From NCBI GenBank assembly GCA_036924285.1, contig JAYKYS010000009.1:17856001-17920000 (forward strand): 64,000 nucleotides of DNA, given 5' to 3'. Position numbers and translations under genes: made by a program. The notes beneath the pieces were generated by a model that did not search any database, had not been told where the DNA came from, and saw only the letters and a list, made by a program, of their open reading frames with translations. This document shows positions 13,641 to 23,494 of this stretch, one piece after another. Source of the DNA: Asterella californica (lineage: Eukaryota > Streptophyta > Marchantiopsida > Marchantiales > Aytoniaceae). Position 1 is the stretch's first letter; every line of letters begins with the position of its first letter.

Positions 13641-14957
13641 CTAAGCCTCCAACGTTCTTGTTAAGTCTTTAAACGCACTGAAGGTTGATGTCTTAGCCGC
13701 CAATTGTTGTCGTAGCTCCAATTTATCACGGTAGAGGTTTACTAACTCACTTACCGTCCATATGTTGTGTGCCTCAGCTAACTGGATCTCCTCTTGTGAA
13801 GCCGCATTAACTACCTTCAGCTTTGATAAGCTCATTGTAGTTGCTATAACTTTCGGAGATTCAGATGCTTCGTTAAACTCTGCTACACAATCACGATTCA
13901 TAATTTACGAAGTAGCTCTAAGTACTCCTCACCACAGTTGACTCGTTGCGCATGTTCTTCCAAGGTATCGATTCTATCCAGCAGTCCTTTAAACCCCCCT
14001 CCTGGTACTAATACTCTGGGTAACCCAGAGTTTTCATTTTCGCCGTTCGGGATTAGCTGACGAGAAAATCTGGGCTACCCAGAGCATTTCGCGACGGAGG
14101 ATTGCGTCGCCGTCTGTGATCCATTTCCGTTGAAATTTTCCACTTCCGATAGATATTTTCAGGCGCTATTTCTCTGAAAAAAAATTTTCTAATTTTCAAC
14201 ATATAAAAAATTCTAATGAGTGATATAAATTTTGACCACAAATTGGACCACAAGCTCACGCGGGCAGGTTGATTTGAATTTTCAAAATTTGAAATTCTGG
14301 GCAGCTGTGAAATGAGGAGGGGGGCAGGGGCAGGTGCCTACTGTTTTACTGTCAGGGGCATTGCAGGAGAGAAGCTCCTGCCCCCTCCTCCTCCAGCGCA
14401 GGAGGGGCAAAGCCTCCATCCTTGTGTGCTTTTGGCTCATTGTGCTTTTTGCACAGTGAGGCTCTAACTCCTTTGTTCCAAAGGTGAATTTTTCTCTTCT
14501 CTTGGAACCAGTACATTTTATTTTTTAGTTTTTTGTAGTCATTATCGATTAGATATGTATATTCAATTTTAGTAAAAGCTTATTATTTGCTTTTCTGTTT
14601 ATATATTATATCTTTATTATCTTCCATTTGTGATATATATTGTGAACTTGATGTTTTGTTTACTAACATATCTCTATTACTGTCACAGATATTTGGAGCA
14701 GAAACTATTTCCTGTAAGAGTGGGTTCAGTTTTCAGCGCAAGCTTGAGGTAATTCAGTCGTGACTTGATTATTATTTGCTTCTGCTTTTTATAAATATTC
14801 AGAGATAATTCTTTACTTGTATTCATTATATTTTTACTGTGCAATAGATTCTTTTTGGACAAGAATGTAAAAACTCTATTTCTGTTGTCATCTTATCTCA
14901 AAATTTTGACACTGTAAATGTGACTAATTGTAGATAATTATTGAACCTAGTTCAGCC
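13641..14957. other. Upstream region of the transposase-like gene
   Basis: A minus-strand 86-codon frame at 13641-13901 has an amphipathic, Gag-like look but no diagnostic motif. A perfect palindrome, CTCTGGGTAACCCAGAG, lies near 14014-14032, and a related CTGGGCTACCCAG occurs about 55 bp further on. GC-rich, CCTCC-rich sequence follows at 14310-14415. An untranslated exon of the downstream gene can be proposed at about 14689-14748. It has TGTCACAG on its left and a GTAATTC donor on its right, and the next acceptor is TTGTAG just before 14936. No terminal inverted repeat matching the 3' flank of the gene was found. Confidence 0.35.
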
Positions 14958-17173
14958 ATGACTGAGAGGCAATGGGGACAGTATCCTTCTGACCGGAACA
15001 ACTATCATGTTAGAAGAAGACCGAATACCGTCCAGGTCATTAGGATTCCTGAGGACCTCTTAGACGTCTACAGCCGATTATGCCGTGCACTAAGTCCTAC
15101 ATCGGGACCTGCTGCAACACACGCTCAGTGTTTGAGATGGTTGTTGGATGGAGCTGCAGGCCGTATAGACGGTCTAGAGAGAGCACGTGCTGCTCGTGTA
15201 GCCCAGCTCATCGAGGAAGCACCCATGGAGAACAATCTTGCTGATGATGTTGTTGAGCACGTAGAGGCTATGATTGTCGAGGATAGTCAACCTATAGTTG
15301 CAGATAATCAGGCTTCTGATTTGGCGGAGGAGGTTCGTGACGACGTTCGGGAGGCACCTATAGAGCGTAGAGAGGTTGAGTATGCGTTATGGGGACACGG
15401 GAAGATTTTCGAGTTTTGTGATGTATTTCGTGTGAAGTGCCCAAGACTAGGATGCACGCTTTATCGTCTCAAACTTGTTGTCACCGCTTACCAACAGTGT
15501 TGGCAGCTGAAGTTTAGTTGTGACGAGGGTCACACCACCATTTTTGCCACCGGAGAGATGGAGAGGGATCGAGGATCACTTGACGTGATTGGTCAGATGT
15601 ATCATGCTGCTTTATGTGCCGGTCTGAGTTACACCAATGTTGCGAATATGTTGGACGCGATGAGGTTGAATGTGCCCACCGAGTCGCATTGGTATGACTT
15701 TCAAAGTGGCACCGATCGAGCCATAGGTTGGTGCAATGCAGCGGAGGAAATATGGACGGAGCAAAAAGATTCGTTGCAGTCCGAGCTATTGACATCCATG
15801 GGTTAGACCTCACTATTCCTCGTTGTGTTTGACTTGAGTCAAGTTTTGATGTCAGCTCATTAGTACTTACAAATATTATTTGGTGTGCAGAGCCATTGGT
15901 ATTATGTGTTGATTGTAGATGGGACTCGTCTCGCAACGGGTACCATGGAACTGTGCCATTCATCAATGTTGCAGACAATCGAGTTATCGAGATGATAACC
16001 ATGACCAGGGTGGAGGCCACTAGTTCTTGGAGGATAGAGACAGCTGTCGTGGAGAAAGGCATTGTCACGTTGAATGACAAAGGTTTGACTATCTCGGAGA
16101 TCATCCACGACGACAATCGTTCTGTGGCGTCATTATTGAAGAGTGAGTTCTTTCCATTGTGCTTTTATTGATTATGAGTGTATTTTATGTACATTATTTT
16201 CCCAAGTAACCAACTTACTTGTTTATTATATAGAAATGGAATTTGCAATCAAAAAGATCTTTGGCACAAGGCAAAAAACATTGTGCAAAAATTCAAGGAC
16301 GAGTTGCAAGAGGTGAAGATGTCATCTGGAGATCGAAATATCGAGGAGACTCGGAGCAGGAGGGAGCTAGCCGTATTCTCAGTAGCCCAGTTGAAAGCAT
16401 ATTGTCGTTCAAAGAGTCTATCTCTTAGTGGCAGTAAGGCGGACTTCGTAAATCGCGTAGCTGAGGACTTAGGACTATCTGCCGAAGACTACTGGGCACC
16501 TGAACGAGCCCGAGGGTTGAAGTATCTTGAGCTGGCAGCCCATGATATTGCATACAAGTTGAAGTCATGGATTTACACTTGTGCTCGTGCTGCACGTGAC
16601 AGGTATTCACTATCATATTATGCAAATGCATCTTAGTCTTTATGTTATTATATATTCATTGCTAATGTGAGCTTGTTTTTTAGGGGCGACGAGGGTCCGC
16701 ATTTGATGGTCTTTGATATCCTCACAGCGGCGAAGCATTGGACAGGTGACCACACGGATTGTCGTATCCTCTTGGGTGATCGTCAGTGTACCTCATTAGA
16801 GTTTGGAGAAGGAGCACGATATCCTCATGGAGGACGTATGCATCTTGCAGTAGCTGCATTTCTCGAGAAGCATTTCACTTGGTTGAAGATGCATTTTTAC
16901 ACTCGTGCGAGAGAGAACTTCATGAGTGAGACATTTTATTCTGTAATCAATAAGTTTGCGACAAAGCGAATCCATTGGGATAGGTCGCACGAGGCTCGTT
17001 TAGCTTGCGCCGCTATGGATTGGAACGAGAATATTCGCCGTGAAGTTATTCAAAGAAGACAACGTCAACAGAACGACACAACTATCCATCGGAGACCAGC
17101 ATCCAATAGGGTCCTTGTTCCTCGTACCACGGTCTGGAAAGACGCACTTCGAATGCGTATTTTTGGTCATTGA
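14958..17173 (+). CDS. Kolobok-like DDE transposase with an internal SAP domain
   Basis: Four exons join without a break: 14958-15801, 15891-16146, 16234-16602 and 16684-17173. They give 652 codons and a TGA, and all introns are GT-AG. Residues 21-70 resemble a small DNA-binding fold (RIPEDLLDVY, then THAQCLRWLLD). Cysteines 161, 166 and 188 with H192 could bind zinc. The catalytic-like blocks are VDCRWDSS (D289/D293), IIHDDNRSV (D355/D356), KDLWHKAKNI (D375, W377, H378), HWTGDHTDC (508-516) and ETFYSVINKFATKR (E572), followed by AMDWNEN. This order matches animal Kolobok-type transposases as I know them. A SAP DNA-binding motif sits at 413-446 between the WH block and the HWTG block. A 3' UTR intron (GTAAGT at 17183) is possible. 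The exon 2 donor GTTCTT was chosen because it keeps frame; the better GTGAGT 4 bp upstream does not. It could be a live transposase or a domesticated gene. Family assignment is from memory of motifs. Confidence 0.72.
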
Positions 17174-17905
17174 GCATATTTGGTAAGTATTTAGCTCCAA
17201 GATATAGTTGATTCTATTTTATTTTATTTTTTCGGGCAAAACATATGGTTTGAAATCATCTAACATTGCTGACTTCTTGTTTGGATGACTGCATATCAGT
17301 TATGGTATCGCTTGTCCTTCCGGAAGAGTCAAACTCAGCAGCAATCGAGTTCTTCGAGTTTACTTCGGTTGGAGTGATTTTCTACTTAGTGTAGACTTAT
17401 TTCCTTTATAGCAAGGGTTTACTTAGATACCTTAAACTCTACCCTGTTTATACAAAGTAAACTGATGTGAACTTTGTTTTGTGTGGGATACACTTGATCA
17501 TCCTCACACTCAATATAATTCCCTCCTCATATGAGTTGGTTATTGCCTAAACCGTCCTTCTTTCAAGGGGCCGAAGGCCCTACTTCCGCATGGGTGGTGA
17601 TATATCGTAACGAAAGGTAAGTATAAAAATTCGGCCGAGGTTGGAGTGTCGCAACCCTCCCTGGACCATGCACGAACGTTTTAGTGTAAAATATATTTTT
17701 TTGAACGTTTTAGTGTTTTTGGTTTTCATGCGGACTTGTTCATACACACGAAGATGGAAAATAAGCTCCGCCATCTAATTTATGCAGAATTATGTGTGGG
17801 AACTCAGCTCGGGTTTTGACAACAAGCTCCAAGCTTTTCTAATTATTCCAAGCGAGAAACACACCAGAATGGCGCGATGGGCAGGAGTTTCATCTATATC
17901 TCTAG
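17174..17905. other. 3' flank of the transposase-like gene
   Basis: A GGGCC-GAA-GGCCC hairpin lies at about 17568-17580. A duplicated GAACGTTTTAGTGT word occurs near 17672-17716. No poly(A) signal, terminal repeat or gene is asserted here. Confidence 0.3.
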
Positions 17906-17912
17906 TCTCGAT

Positions 17913-17963
17913 AGTAACGTCGGCATGAATTCCCTGCCTGAGTAACGTCGGCATGAATTCCCT
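17913..17963. repeat. 23-bp direct repeat pair
   Basis: The 23-bp string beginning AGTAACGTCGGCATGAATTC occurs at 17913-17935 and again, apparently without change, at 17941-17963. This is a short local duplication with no coding content. Confidence 0.8.
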
Positions 17964-18208
17964 CGCTTCTACAACTTGTAAATCGCTTTCGGCATTCCTC
18001 CATCTCTGCTCTTTCCGAAAATCACTTTCAGGCCGTTGCTCGTAGCAGCTATGGCAGTATGAGACATGTTCTCACAAACAAGTCCACACTGGAAACTAAA
18101 TGATGTGGACAGGAGGCGGATAATAAGAGAAATACACAGAGAGATTTCTTTATCGGCATCGGCAGTATACTACAAGATTATCTAGGAGAAAACGGGCATT
18201 TTGGTCTG

Positions 18209-18295
18209 AACAGCCTGAACACCTGAACATCACAACTTTCTCTCCGGTTTGCAGCCAGCTAGCCTAAACAGCCTGAACACCTGAACATCACAACT
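18209..18295. repeat. 29-bp direct repeat pair
   Basis: A 29-bp string containing CAGCCTGAACACCTGAACAT occurs at 18209-18237 and 18267-18295. It lies just left of the tRNA-like fold, downstream of the minus-strand hypothetical ORF. Confidence 0.8.
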
Positions 18296-18310
18296 GCCTG
18301 ATAAACATAT

Positions 18311-18358
18311 AACGTCAGTGGATCTCGAACCCACCAAGCCCCCATACGGGATGACGTT
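18311..18358 (-). ncRNA. Possible miniature tRNA-like structure
   Basis: On the minus strand, seven bases AACGTCA (18358-18352) can pair with TGACGTT (18317-18311) as an acceptor-like stem. Inside lie a CCC-GTAT-GGG hairpin and a 17-nt T-arm look-alike, GTGGGTTCGAGATCCAC, with a TTCGAGA loop. The T-arm's last pair is a G-U wobble on this strand and a mismatch on the other, so the minus strand is the better reading. There is no anticodon arm and the fold is only 48 nt, so it is not a normal tRNA gene. A tRNA-derived SINE fragment or chance are the alternatives. Confidence 0.35.
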
Positions 18359-18472
18359 TCATAGGAGCATCAGCTCCTGCGACCCGCTAGCCGGGATGCA
18401 AACATGCCTACCATAAATTACAATGCAAGAGAACAAAAAATTACTGCAAACGGATCAGGCGGATACTGCTCC

Positions 18473-18868
18473 TCACTCTGGCATTTTGAAACCAACAAAG
18501 CCTTCTCCGTCCTGAGACCAAGTCGATTTCACTGCACTAACCAGAATCTCTGGCAACTCCTTGTGGTCGCTGTAACCAAGACAAAGAGCCAAAGCACGAT
18601 ACACTTGGAACCATTTCCGATTCAACGCCACCTCAGTAAACGAAGCTGCACTACATGCTAAGAGAAAGGTCTCATCCTCGATAACGATAGGCATTTCAGA
18701 TGCGAACTCCAAGCAAGCATCAAAAAATACAGGGAACTGTAGTCGGATGTCCTCAGGAGTGACAGAAAGCGGCTTCTCCAGCTTACCCCCACTCACTCGC
18801 CAGAAACCATCCGTGCCTTCATTAGAGTCCCATTTTACAGTCGCTGTATGACTAACAGCATTAGTCAT
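18473..18868 (-). CDS. Hypothetical 131-aa protein
   Basis: An uninterrupted 131-codon frame starts at an ATG directly after a splice-acceptor-like CTTACAGC, so an upstream non-coding exon is possible. The product is mildly acidic, with VTPEDIRLQFPVFFDACLEF near residues 36-55 and a hydrophobic, Leu/Ala-rich stretch around YRALALCLGY. No signal peptide, membrane segment or known domain is recognised. A young retrotransposon sits about 800 bp upstream of the start. The tRNA-like fold lies about 115 bp past the stop. It may be a lineage-specific gene, one exon of a longer gene, or a chance frame. Confidence 0.4.
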   Translation of the reverse strand: MTNAVSHTATVKWDSNEGTDGFWRVSGGKLEKPLSVTPEDIRLQFPVFFDACLEFASEMPIVIEDETFLLACSAASFTEVALNRKWFQVYRALALCLGYSDHKELPEILVSAVKSTWSQDGEGFVGFKMPE

Positions 18869-19159
18869 GCTGTAAGTTCAAAAAACGGTGAGAAGCAAGT
18901 AACGCAAGACCGCAATCGAGAAGTGCAATGAAAAAGATCAGGCGGAGGCAGGCTCGATGAGACAACGCTATGACAAGATCGAGAGGCAGAAATAGTCAGG
19001 AGAAGCGATAATGCACCGTGCGTGAAGCTGTGCTACTGCAGGAAGAACAGCGAGAAAGAAGTTAGAGAAAGGATGTGCTAGCTGTGCTACTGCAAAAAGC
19101 TAGTCTACTGCAGGAAGAATCGCGAGAGATACTTATAGCAGCAAAGAAATCAAGCAAGC

Positions 19160-19520
19160 CTCTTCCTCGAGTTCAAAACGCCTTACACACTGACTCACGA
19201 AGAAAATATCGAGGGGACAACCGGGTCCGATATCAAAACGTCTTACACTCTCACCGAAAACGAGCGAATGACGAGGGATTACAGAACACCTTACACCAAA
19301 GATCCCATTCAAAAATTTCCTGACGAAAAGAGCTCTCAAGAACCGACACCAAGACTCACGACGAAAACTAGGGGACAACCCTCCCTGATCAGAACGCCTT
19401 ACAGGAAAGACTGCCGACGAGAACTCCTGCAGCAGCGAAGAACCGATTCAAAATCCTTACAGGAAAGACGAGCGATGACTGCAGGAACCGAGTAAAAACG
19501 CCTTACACCAAAAGGAGTTC
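19160..19520. repeat. Degenerate tandem array around AACGCCTTACA
   Basis: The word AA(A)ACGCCTTACA or a close variant (CGTCTTACAC, CACCTTACAC, TCCTTACAGG) recurs at least six times at irregular spacing. It is interspersed with GACGAAAA-type words. The array lies between the 131-aa ORF and the retrotransposon insertion site. No coding role is evident. Confidence 0.55.
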
Positions 19521-19671
19521 GACAAATTCCCGAGGAAAACGAACTGCCAAGCCTGAACCGGATGAGCGATGTCGCAGCGAGGACCTGCACGCGAAGAACG
19601 AGCTGCACACGAACAAGAAATCGAGAAGCCAGTGCACGGAGATGCGACTCACAATGGAAAGCGGGAGGCGG

Positions 19672-21044
19672 TGTCGCGCTACTTGGCGGCTACATGCTTG
19701 ACTTCTACTCCGACGCTTAGGTTTGGTAGTTCTAGAAGTTAGCTCATATTACTTCTAGTCTTTTATATATATGTTTGACACCTTTGCATATGGTGTTAAC
19801 ACTATTTTGAGTCCTAGTAGGCTGATAGTATGTTAGTTATCTTATTCAAGCATTTGTGCGCTTGTGCAAGTGACTTCTTACTTGTCTATGAGGTTCAATG
19901 TACATAACTTAGGGTTTCCATGCTGATAGGGGTTTGAGCTCATGGGTTGTACTTACTTGTCGCCCATGTACGCTTTCTAGCTAATTTAAGTTATTTTTCG
20001 GGGCTACGTGTCGTTTTAGGTAGTTTAAGTTTTACGCTGGCACTCTAGGGGGCTTGACGTGGTAGCCTATGAGTGTAGATAAGTTACCAGGTAGTTTAAG
20101 GCACAAAAGGACAGTCAAGTGGAGCTATGAACTCCCATTGGTCCATTTTTGTCTTTTGTAAAACTCTAAGTTTAGAAACAGAGCTCTAGAGGAGAGTTCG
20201 AGCAATTGGTGAGGTATCTTCGAAATCTGAAAACACAGGAAGAGAGAGCTCGTCGTGCCAAGCACTGTCAGTGAAATTTTTGCTCGATTTGGATCAATAA
20301 ACAAGGAGTTATGCCCAATTGAAGTTCGGATTGTGCCAAAACTGCATCACTTTTGTTGATTTTAGGGTTTTCGGTGCCAATTGCAGCAGAATTGAGGAAA
20401 TCACTTCAAAACTTCGTGGTTGCGTTCACTGTCAGGAGGGCTACGACTGTCCAAAAAGTTTTGAATCATTTGAGTAATTGAGTAATTCAGGGCGGCCGCT
20501 GAAGCAGAGGGGGTCTGAAAAGCTCTTAATCTAGAGCAGCGACTTTAGAGAAGGATATCTGGAGTTCTACAAACATTCAGGAGTCCCAACTTCACAGGGA
20601 TGTTCAGCATCCTGTAGACTTCAAATACTGTGAGAAGATTTGAAATTCATCGAGCCAATTCTCTATTCTATGTCTGAATAGCTGTCTAGGTACCAGAAAT
20701 TGCCATAATTCTCTTATTCAGAACTTTTCTGTTCATATCTCTGTGCTAGAATTCAATCTCAGGCTGAAACTTCGTCTGTGAGTTCAGTAGTACCTCATTT
20801 GCATGTAGGGGAAGTTTAGAGGTCTAAACCTTCATAGTTTTCCTCTCTTTGAGTGTCAAAGTTCACCGCTTAAGCCTATTACTACCAGTGAGACCTAAAT
20901 TTCGCTTTTTGAGCATATCAGAGGATCCTACACTCCTGTGTGAGTGTTTATAGCTCCTGTTGTGACCTGAAAGCCAACCTCTTGAGTAAACAACCACAGC
21001 CAGAAGCCCGGCGCTTTCCTAGGTAGACGGATCACACTCCGACA
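19672..21044 (+). repeat. 5' long terminal repeat
   Basis: A 1,373-bp direct repeat with a TGTCG...CGACA inverted terminus. It holds a TATATATAT box (19764-19772) and an AATAAA (20296-20301). A NotI-like GCGGCCGC lies in its second half. It should carry the promoter that drives the genomic RNA. Confidence 0.95.
19764..19772 (+). promoter_or_regulatory. Candidate LTR TATA box
   Basis: TATATATAT about 90 bp inside the 5' LTR, repeated at 27099-27107 in the 3' LTR. It is the best TATA candidate in the LTR. The transcription start was not determined. Confidence 0.4.
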
Positions 21045-21056
21045 TACTCTCTTTTT

Positions 21057-21074
21057 TGGTGAACTCGACGTGAA
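21057..21074 (+). promoter_or_regulatory. Candidate primer binding site
   Basis: An 18-nt segment starting TGGTGAACTC lies 12 nt past the 5' LTR. The leading TGG would pair with the CCA end of a tRNA, and the complement ends GAGTTCACCA. The tRNA species was not identified. The 12-nt gap is a little longer than usual. Confidence 0.4.
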
Positions 21075-21121
21075 ACACCTAGGGTGGGAGTTTTCTTGAG
21101 AGTGTTACAGGATCAGATATC

Positions 21122-23494
21122 ATGACCAACCAAGGATCATCAAGTGGAGGTGCTGCTGCTGCTCAGCAACCTGCTCAGTTGGATGCTGCTACGATGAAGA
21201 TGTTCCAAGCTTTTTCCATGTTTATGCAGCAGCAGCAGAGCACAGAGAGGAAGGAGGTATTAGCAATCAAGGCGTTGCAATCTGTGGTGCATCAGATGGA
21301 TCAGTTCAAGGGGACAGATATTTCCAAGTATGTGCGATACTATGCCAGGGAGATGGAGGTGAACAAGGTACCTGAGAAGGAGATGGTGGAGAACTTTGAG
21401 CTTGCTGTTGTTCATGAGATTCGTGGGCGTGTGAAGGAGCTCAAGCAGCAGCAAGGACAGAGTTGGGAGAGCTTTATGCGAGCTTTGAAGGAGGAGTACT
21501 ACACTGAAGATTCAGAAAGGGTGACCAAGAGAACGTTCTTGGAGTGGGTGGTGAAGCCTAACAAAGGTTTGTCTGTAAATGAGTTGTTAAGGGAGTTTGA
21601 TCGTCAATATGCTCAGCTTTCTAGGACAGAGAAGCTTACACTAGAGGTTGAGAAGACCGAGCTTTTCCTACAAGCAGCGGACGTGACTATTCAGGAGAAG
21701 CTTGAGCTGTTGCTGGAAGACAAGAGTGAGGAGAGAGGATTGAAGACCGATTGGAAGGAGGTCGAAGAGGCTGTTTCTTTGTTGACCAAGAGACAGAGAA
21801 GAAGGGACAAGGTGGTGGTAAGTGCAGCAGCACCTCTGATAATTCCTGTCAAGCAGTTGCCTACTAAGCCCGCTTTGGTAATTGCTAGAGAGGAAGACTC
21901 ACCGCTTGATGAGTTGATTAAGGGTATGAAGGAGCTTAAGCTTAAGCTCACTAGGTTAGAAGAGAAGGAGCAGAATGTACAGCCTGCTATGCAGAGACCT
22001 CAGATGAGAGAAGGCTTTGTTCATCGTTGTATATGGTGTGATAGCCTAGACCATGTAAGGAGAGATTGTGGAGAGTTTTCAGATGCATTGAGGAAGGATC
22101 TGATCTTCTTCAAAGATGGTAAGATCCATCTGAGAGAGACTGGGATGATGTTGGGAACCAACTTTGGCAAGGGTGGTATGAAGAGGCTTGTGAATGAGAT
22201 ATCAGCATCACATGCTGTTTCTCTTGTGAATGCCGCTACATGTGGAGTGAAAGTGGAGATGGAGAGAGAGAAAGGGACTACTGGGTTGTGGTCTGATGTA
22301 GTGCGGTCCGTAGCTAGAACAGAGCTAGACAAGGATGTGCTACGAAGGGTTGGCAACTCAATTCGAGAAGCTACAGGATGGAATGATCATGTGGATACTA
22401 TGTCAGTGCATGCTTATGTTGCAAGAAGTCAGCATGAAGCTGTAGTGGAAGAAAAACGTAGAAGGGAGGATGCAAGTGAGGCTTCTACAGCCAAACGACC
22501 TGCTACAAGGAGTGAAAGGGCTAGACCAGAGACAAGACAAGAGACAACACCTACTCGAGAGGAGAATATGGAGGATCTACCACCTACAACGCCAAAGGAG
22601 AAGGAGAGGAGCAAGGAGAAGGGTAAGATGCCTGCATACAAACTTCAGTCTGACATTGAGATTGCTACAGACTTGAAGCAGGTGTTAGAGAATCGTATCT
22701 TGAATGGGAAGGTTGAGTTCACTCTGGGTGAGATTCTTGGGATTGCAAAGCGTGAGTTCCATGAGGTTATCATAGATATCATCAAGAGGAAACGTCAGAT
22801 CTTGGGTGAAGCAGCTACGCTTAACGCTCTAGGGACCAAACTGTCAGAGGATGAGGAAGATGAGATTGCTGGTTACTGCTCTCAAGTATCAGAGGGGAGA
22901 TCAGATCAGCACGTGAGGTTTGAAGATGAGGAGGAAGCATCGCAGAAGAGCCATTACTCTCACAACCATTGGGCAAGAGCAACCACTGAGACCTTGGTGA
23001 AGTTGGGAGATCTAGAGGAACCTGTGGTGGCATTGATTGATCACGGCTCAGAGATTAATCTGATGTCTAAGGAGCTGTACAAGCGTGGGAGGTGGCCTAT
23101 TGACACCGACCATGGATGGCTTATCCGTGCTGCCAACAACCAGAGGGGAGAACTCTATGGTGCTTGTCCCAACATCAAGGTAACTGTGGGTGACATCAGT
23201 GATGTTCAGAATTTCTTTGTGCAAGACATGTCAACCTATCCTATCATTCTAGGGCAGCCTTACATTACTGCTGTTAGAATGGAGACACGAGTTATGGATG
23301 ATGGTTCAGCTTATGCTAGGATACGTAGTAGAGATGGCAAAAGAGCTGTTCAGTTTTTGACCGTTGCTGCAGAACATGAGAGGAATCGTGACAGCTTGAG
23401 AGACCGTCCACTACCTAAGATTACTCAGGAGTTTAGAGAGTCTAGGGGTTTTGGCAGAGTACCATTGAAGAGCGAGACTTCAACGGTACAGTAG
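21122..23494 (+). CDS. gag-pro: Gag-protease polyprotein of the Ty3 element
   Basis: A 790-aa frame with its ATG 78 bp past the LTR. The first ~60 residues are Gln/Ala-rich (MQQQQS). A helical capsid-like region follows to about residue 280. A CCHC zinc knuckle, CIWCDSLDHVRRDC (C-X2-C-X4-H-X4-C), is at 303-316. A charged linker rich in Lys, Glu and Arg spans about 440-520. The retropepsin-like domain has ALIDHGSEINLM, with the catalytic Asp at 640; here the usual D-T/S-G reads D-H-G. LGQPYI near 720 fits the protease C-terminal half. The frame stops with TAG at 23492-23494. Before that, at 23446, a -1 frameshift signal offers entry to pol. Gag should package the RNA, and the protease should cleave both products. 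Confidence 0.9.
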   Translation: MTNQGSSSGGAAAAQQPAQLDAATMKMFQAFSMFMQQQQSTERKEVLAIKALQSVVHQMDQFKGTDISKYVRYYAREMEVNKVPEKEMVENFELAVVHEIRGRVKELKQQQGQSWESFMRALKEEYYTEDSERVTKRTFLEWVVKPNKGLSVNELLREFDRQYAQLSRTEKLTLEVEKTELFLQAADVTIQEKLELLLEDKSEERGLKTDWKEVEEAVSLLTKRQRRRDKVVVSAAAPLIIPVKQLPTKPALVIAREEDSPLDELIKGMKELKLKLTRLEEKEQNVQPAMQRPQMREGFVHRCIWCDSLDHVRRDCGEFSDALRKDLIFFKDGKIHLRETGMMLGTNFGKGGMKRLVNEISASHAVSLVNAATCGVKVEMEREKGTTGLWSDVVRSVARTELDKDVLRRVGNSIREATGWNDHVDTMSVHAYVARSQHEAVVEEKRRREDASEASTAKRPATRSERARPETRQETTPTREENMEDLPPTTPKEKERSKEKGKMPAYKLQSDIEIATDLKQVLENRILNGKVEFTLGEILGIAKREFHEVIIDIIKRKRQILGEAATLNALGTKLSEDEEDEIAGYCSQVSEGRSDQHVRFEDEEEASQKSHYSHNHWARATTETLVKLGDLEEPVVALIDHGSEINLMSKELYKRGRWPIDTDHGWLIRAANNQRGELYGACPNIKVTVGDISDVQNFFVQDMSTYPIILGQPYITAVRMETRVMDDGSAYARIRSRDGKRAVQFLTVAAEHERNRDSLRDRPLPKITQEFRESRGFGRVPLKSETSTVQ
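23446..23489 (+). promoter_or_regulatory. Canonical -1 ribosomal frameshift signal
   Basis: In the Gag frame the codons AGG GGT TTT present the slippery heptamer G GGT TTT at 23446-23452. A 6-nt spacer GGCAGA follows. Next is a stem whose 12-nt arms GTACCATTGAAG (23459-23470) and CTTCAACGGTAC (23478-23489) pair except for one A-C, around a 7-nt loop. The pol frame has a TAG at 23443-23445 and is open from the very next codon, so the shift window opens exactly at the heptamer. The Gag stop lies 40 nt downstream of the heptamer. This matches the X XXY YYZ plus hairpin design known from retroviruses and other frameshifting elements. Confidence 0.9.

Noticed and set aside
14000..18000. Terminal inverted repeats for the transposase gene
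   Set aside because: The CTGGGTAACCCAG palindrome near 14014 has no partner 3' of the gene, and no other matching pair was seen.
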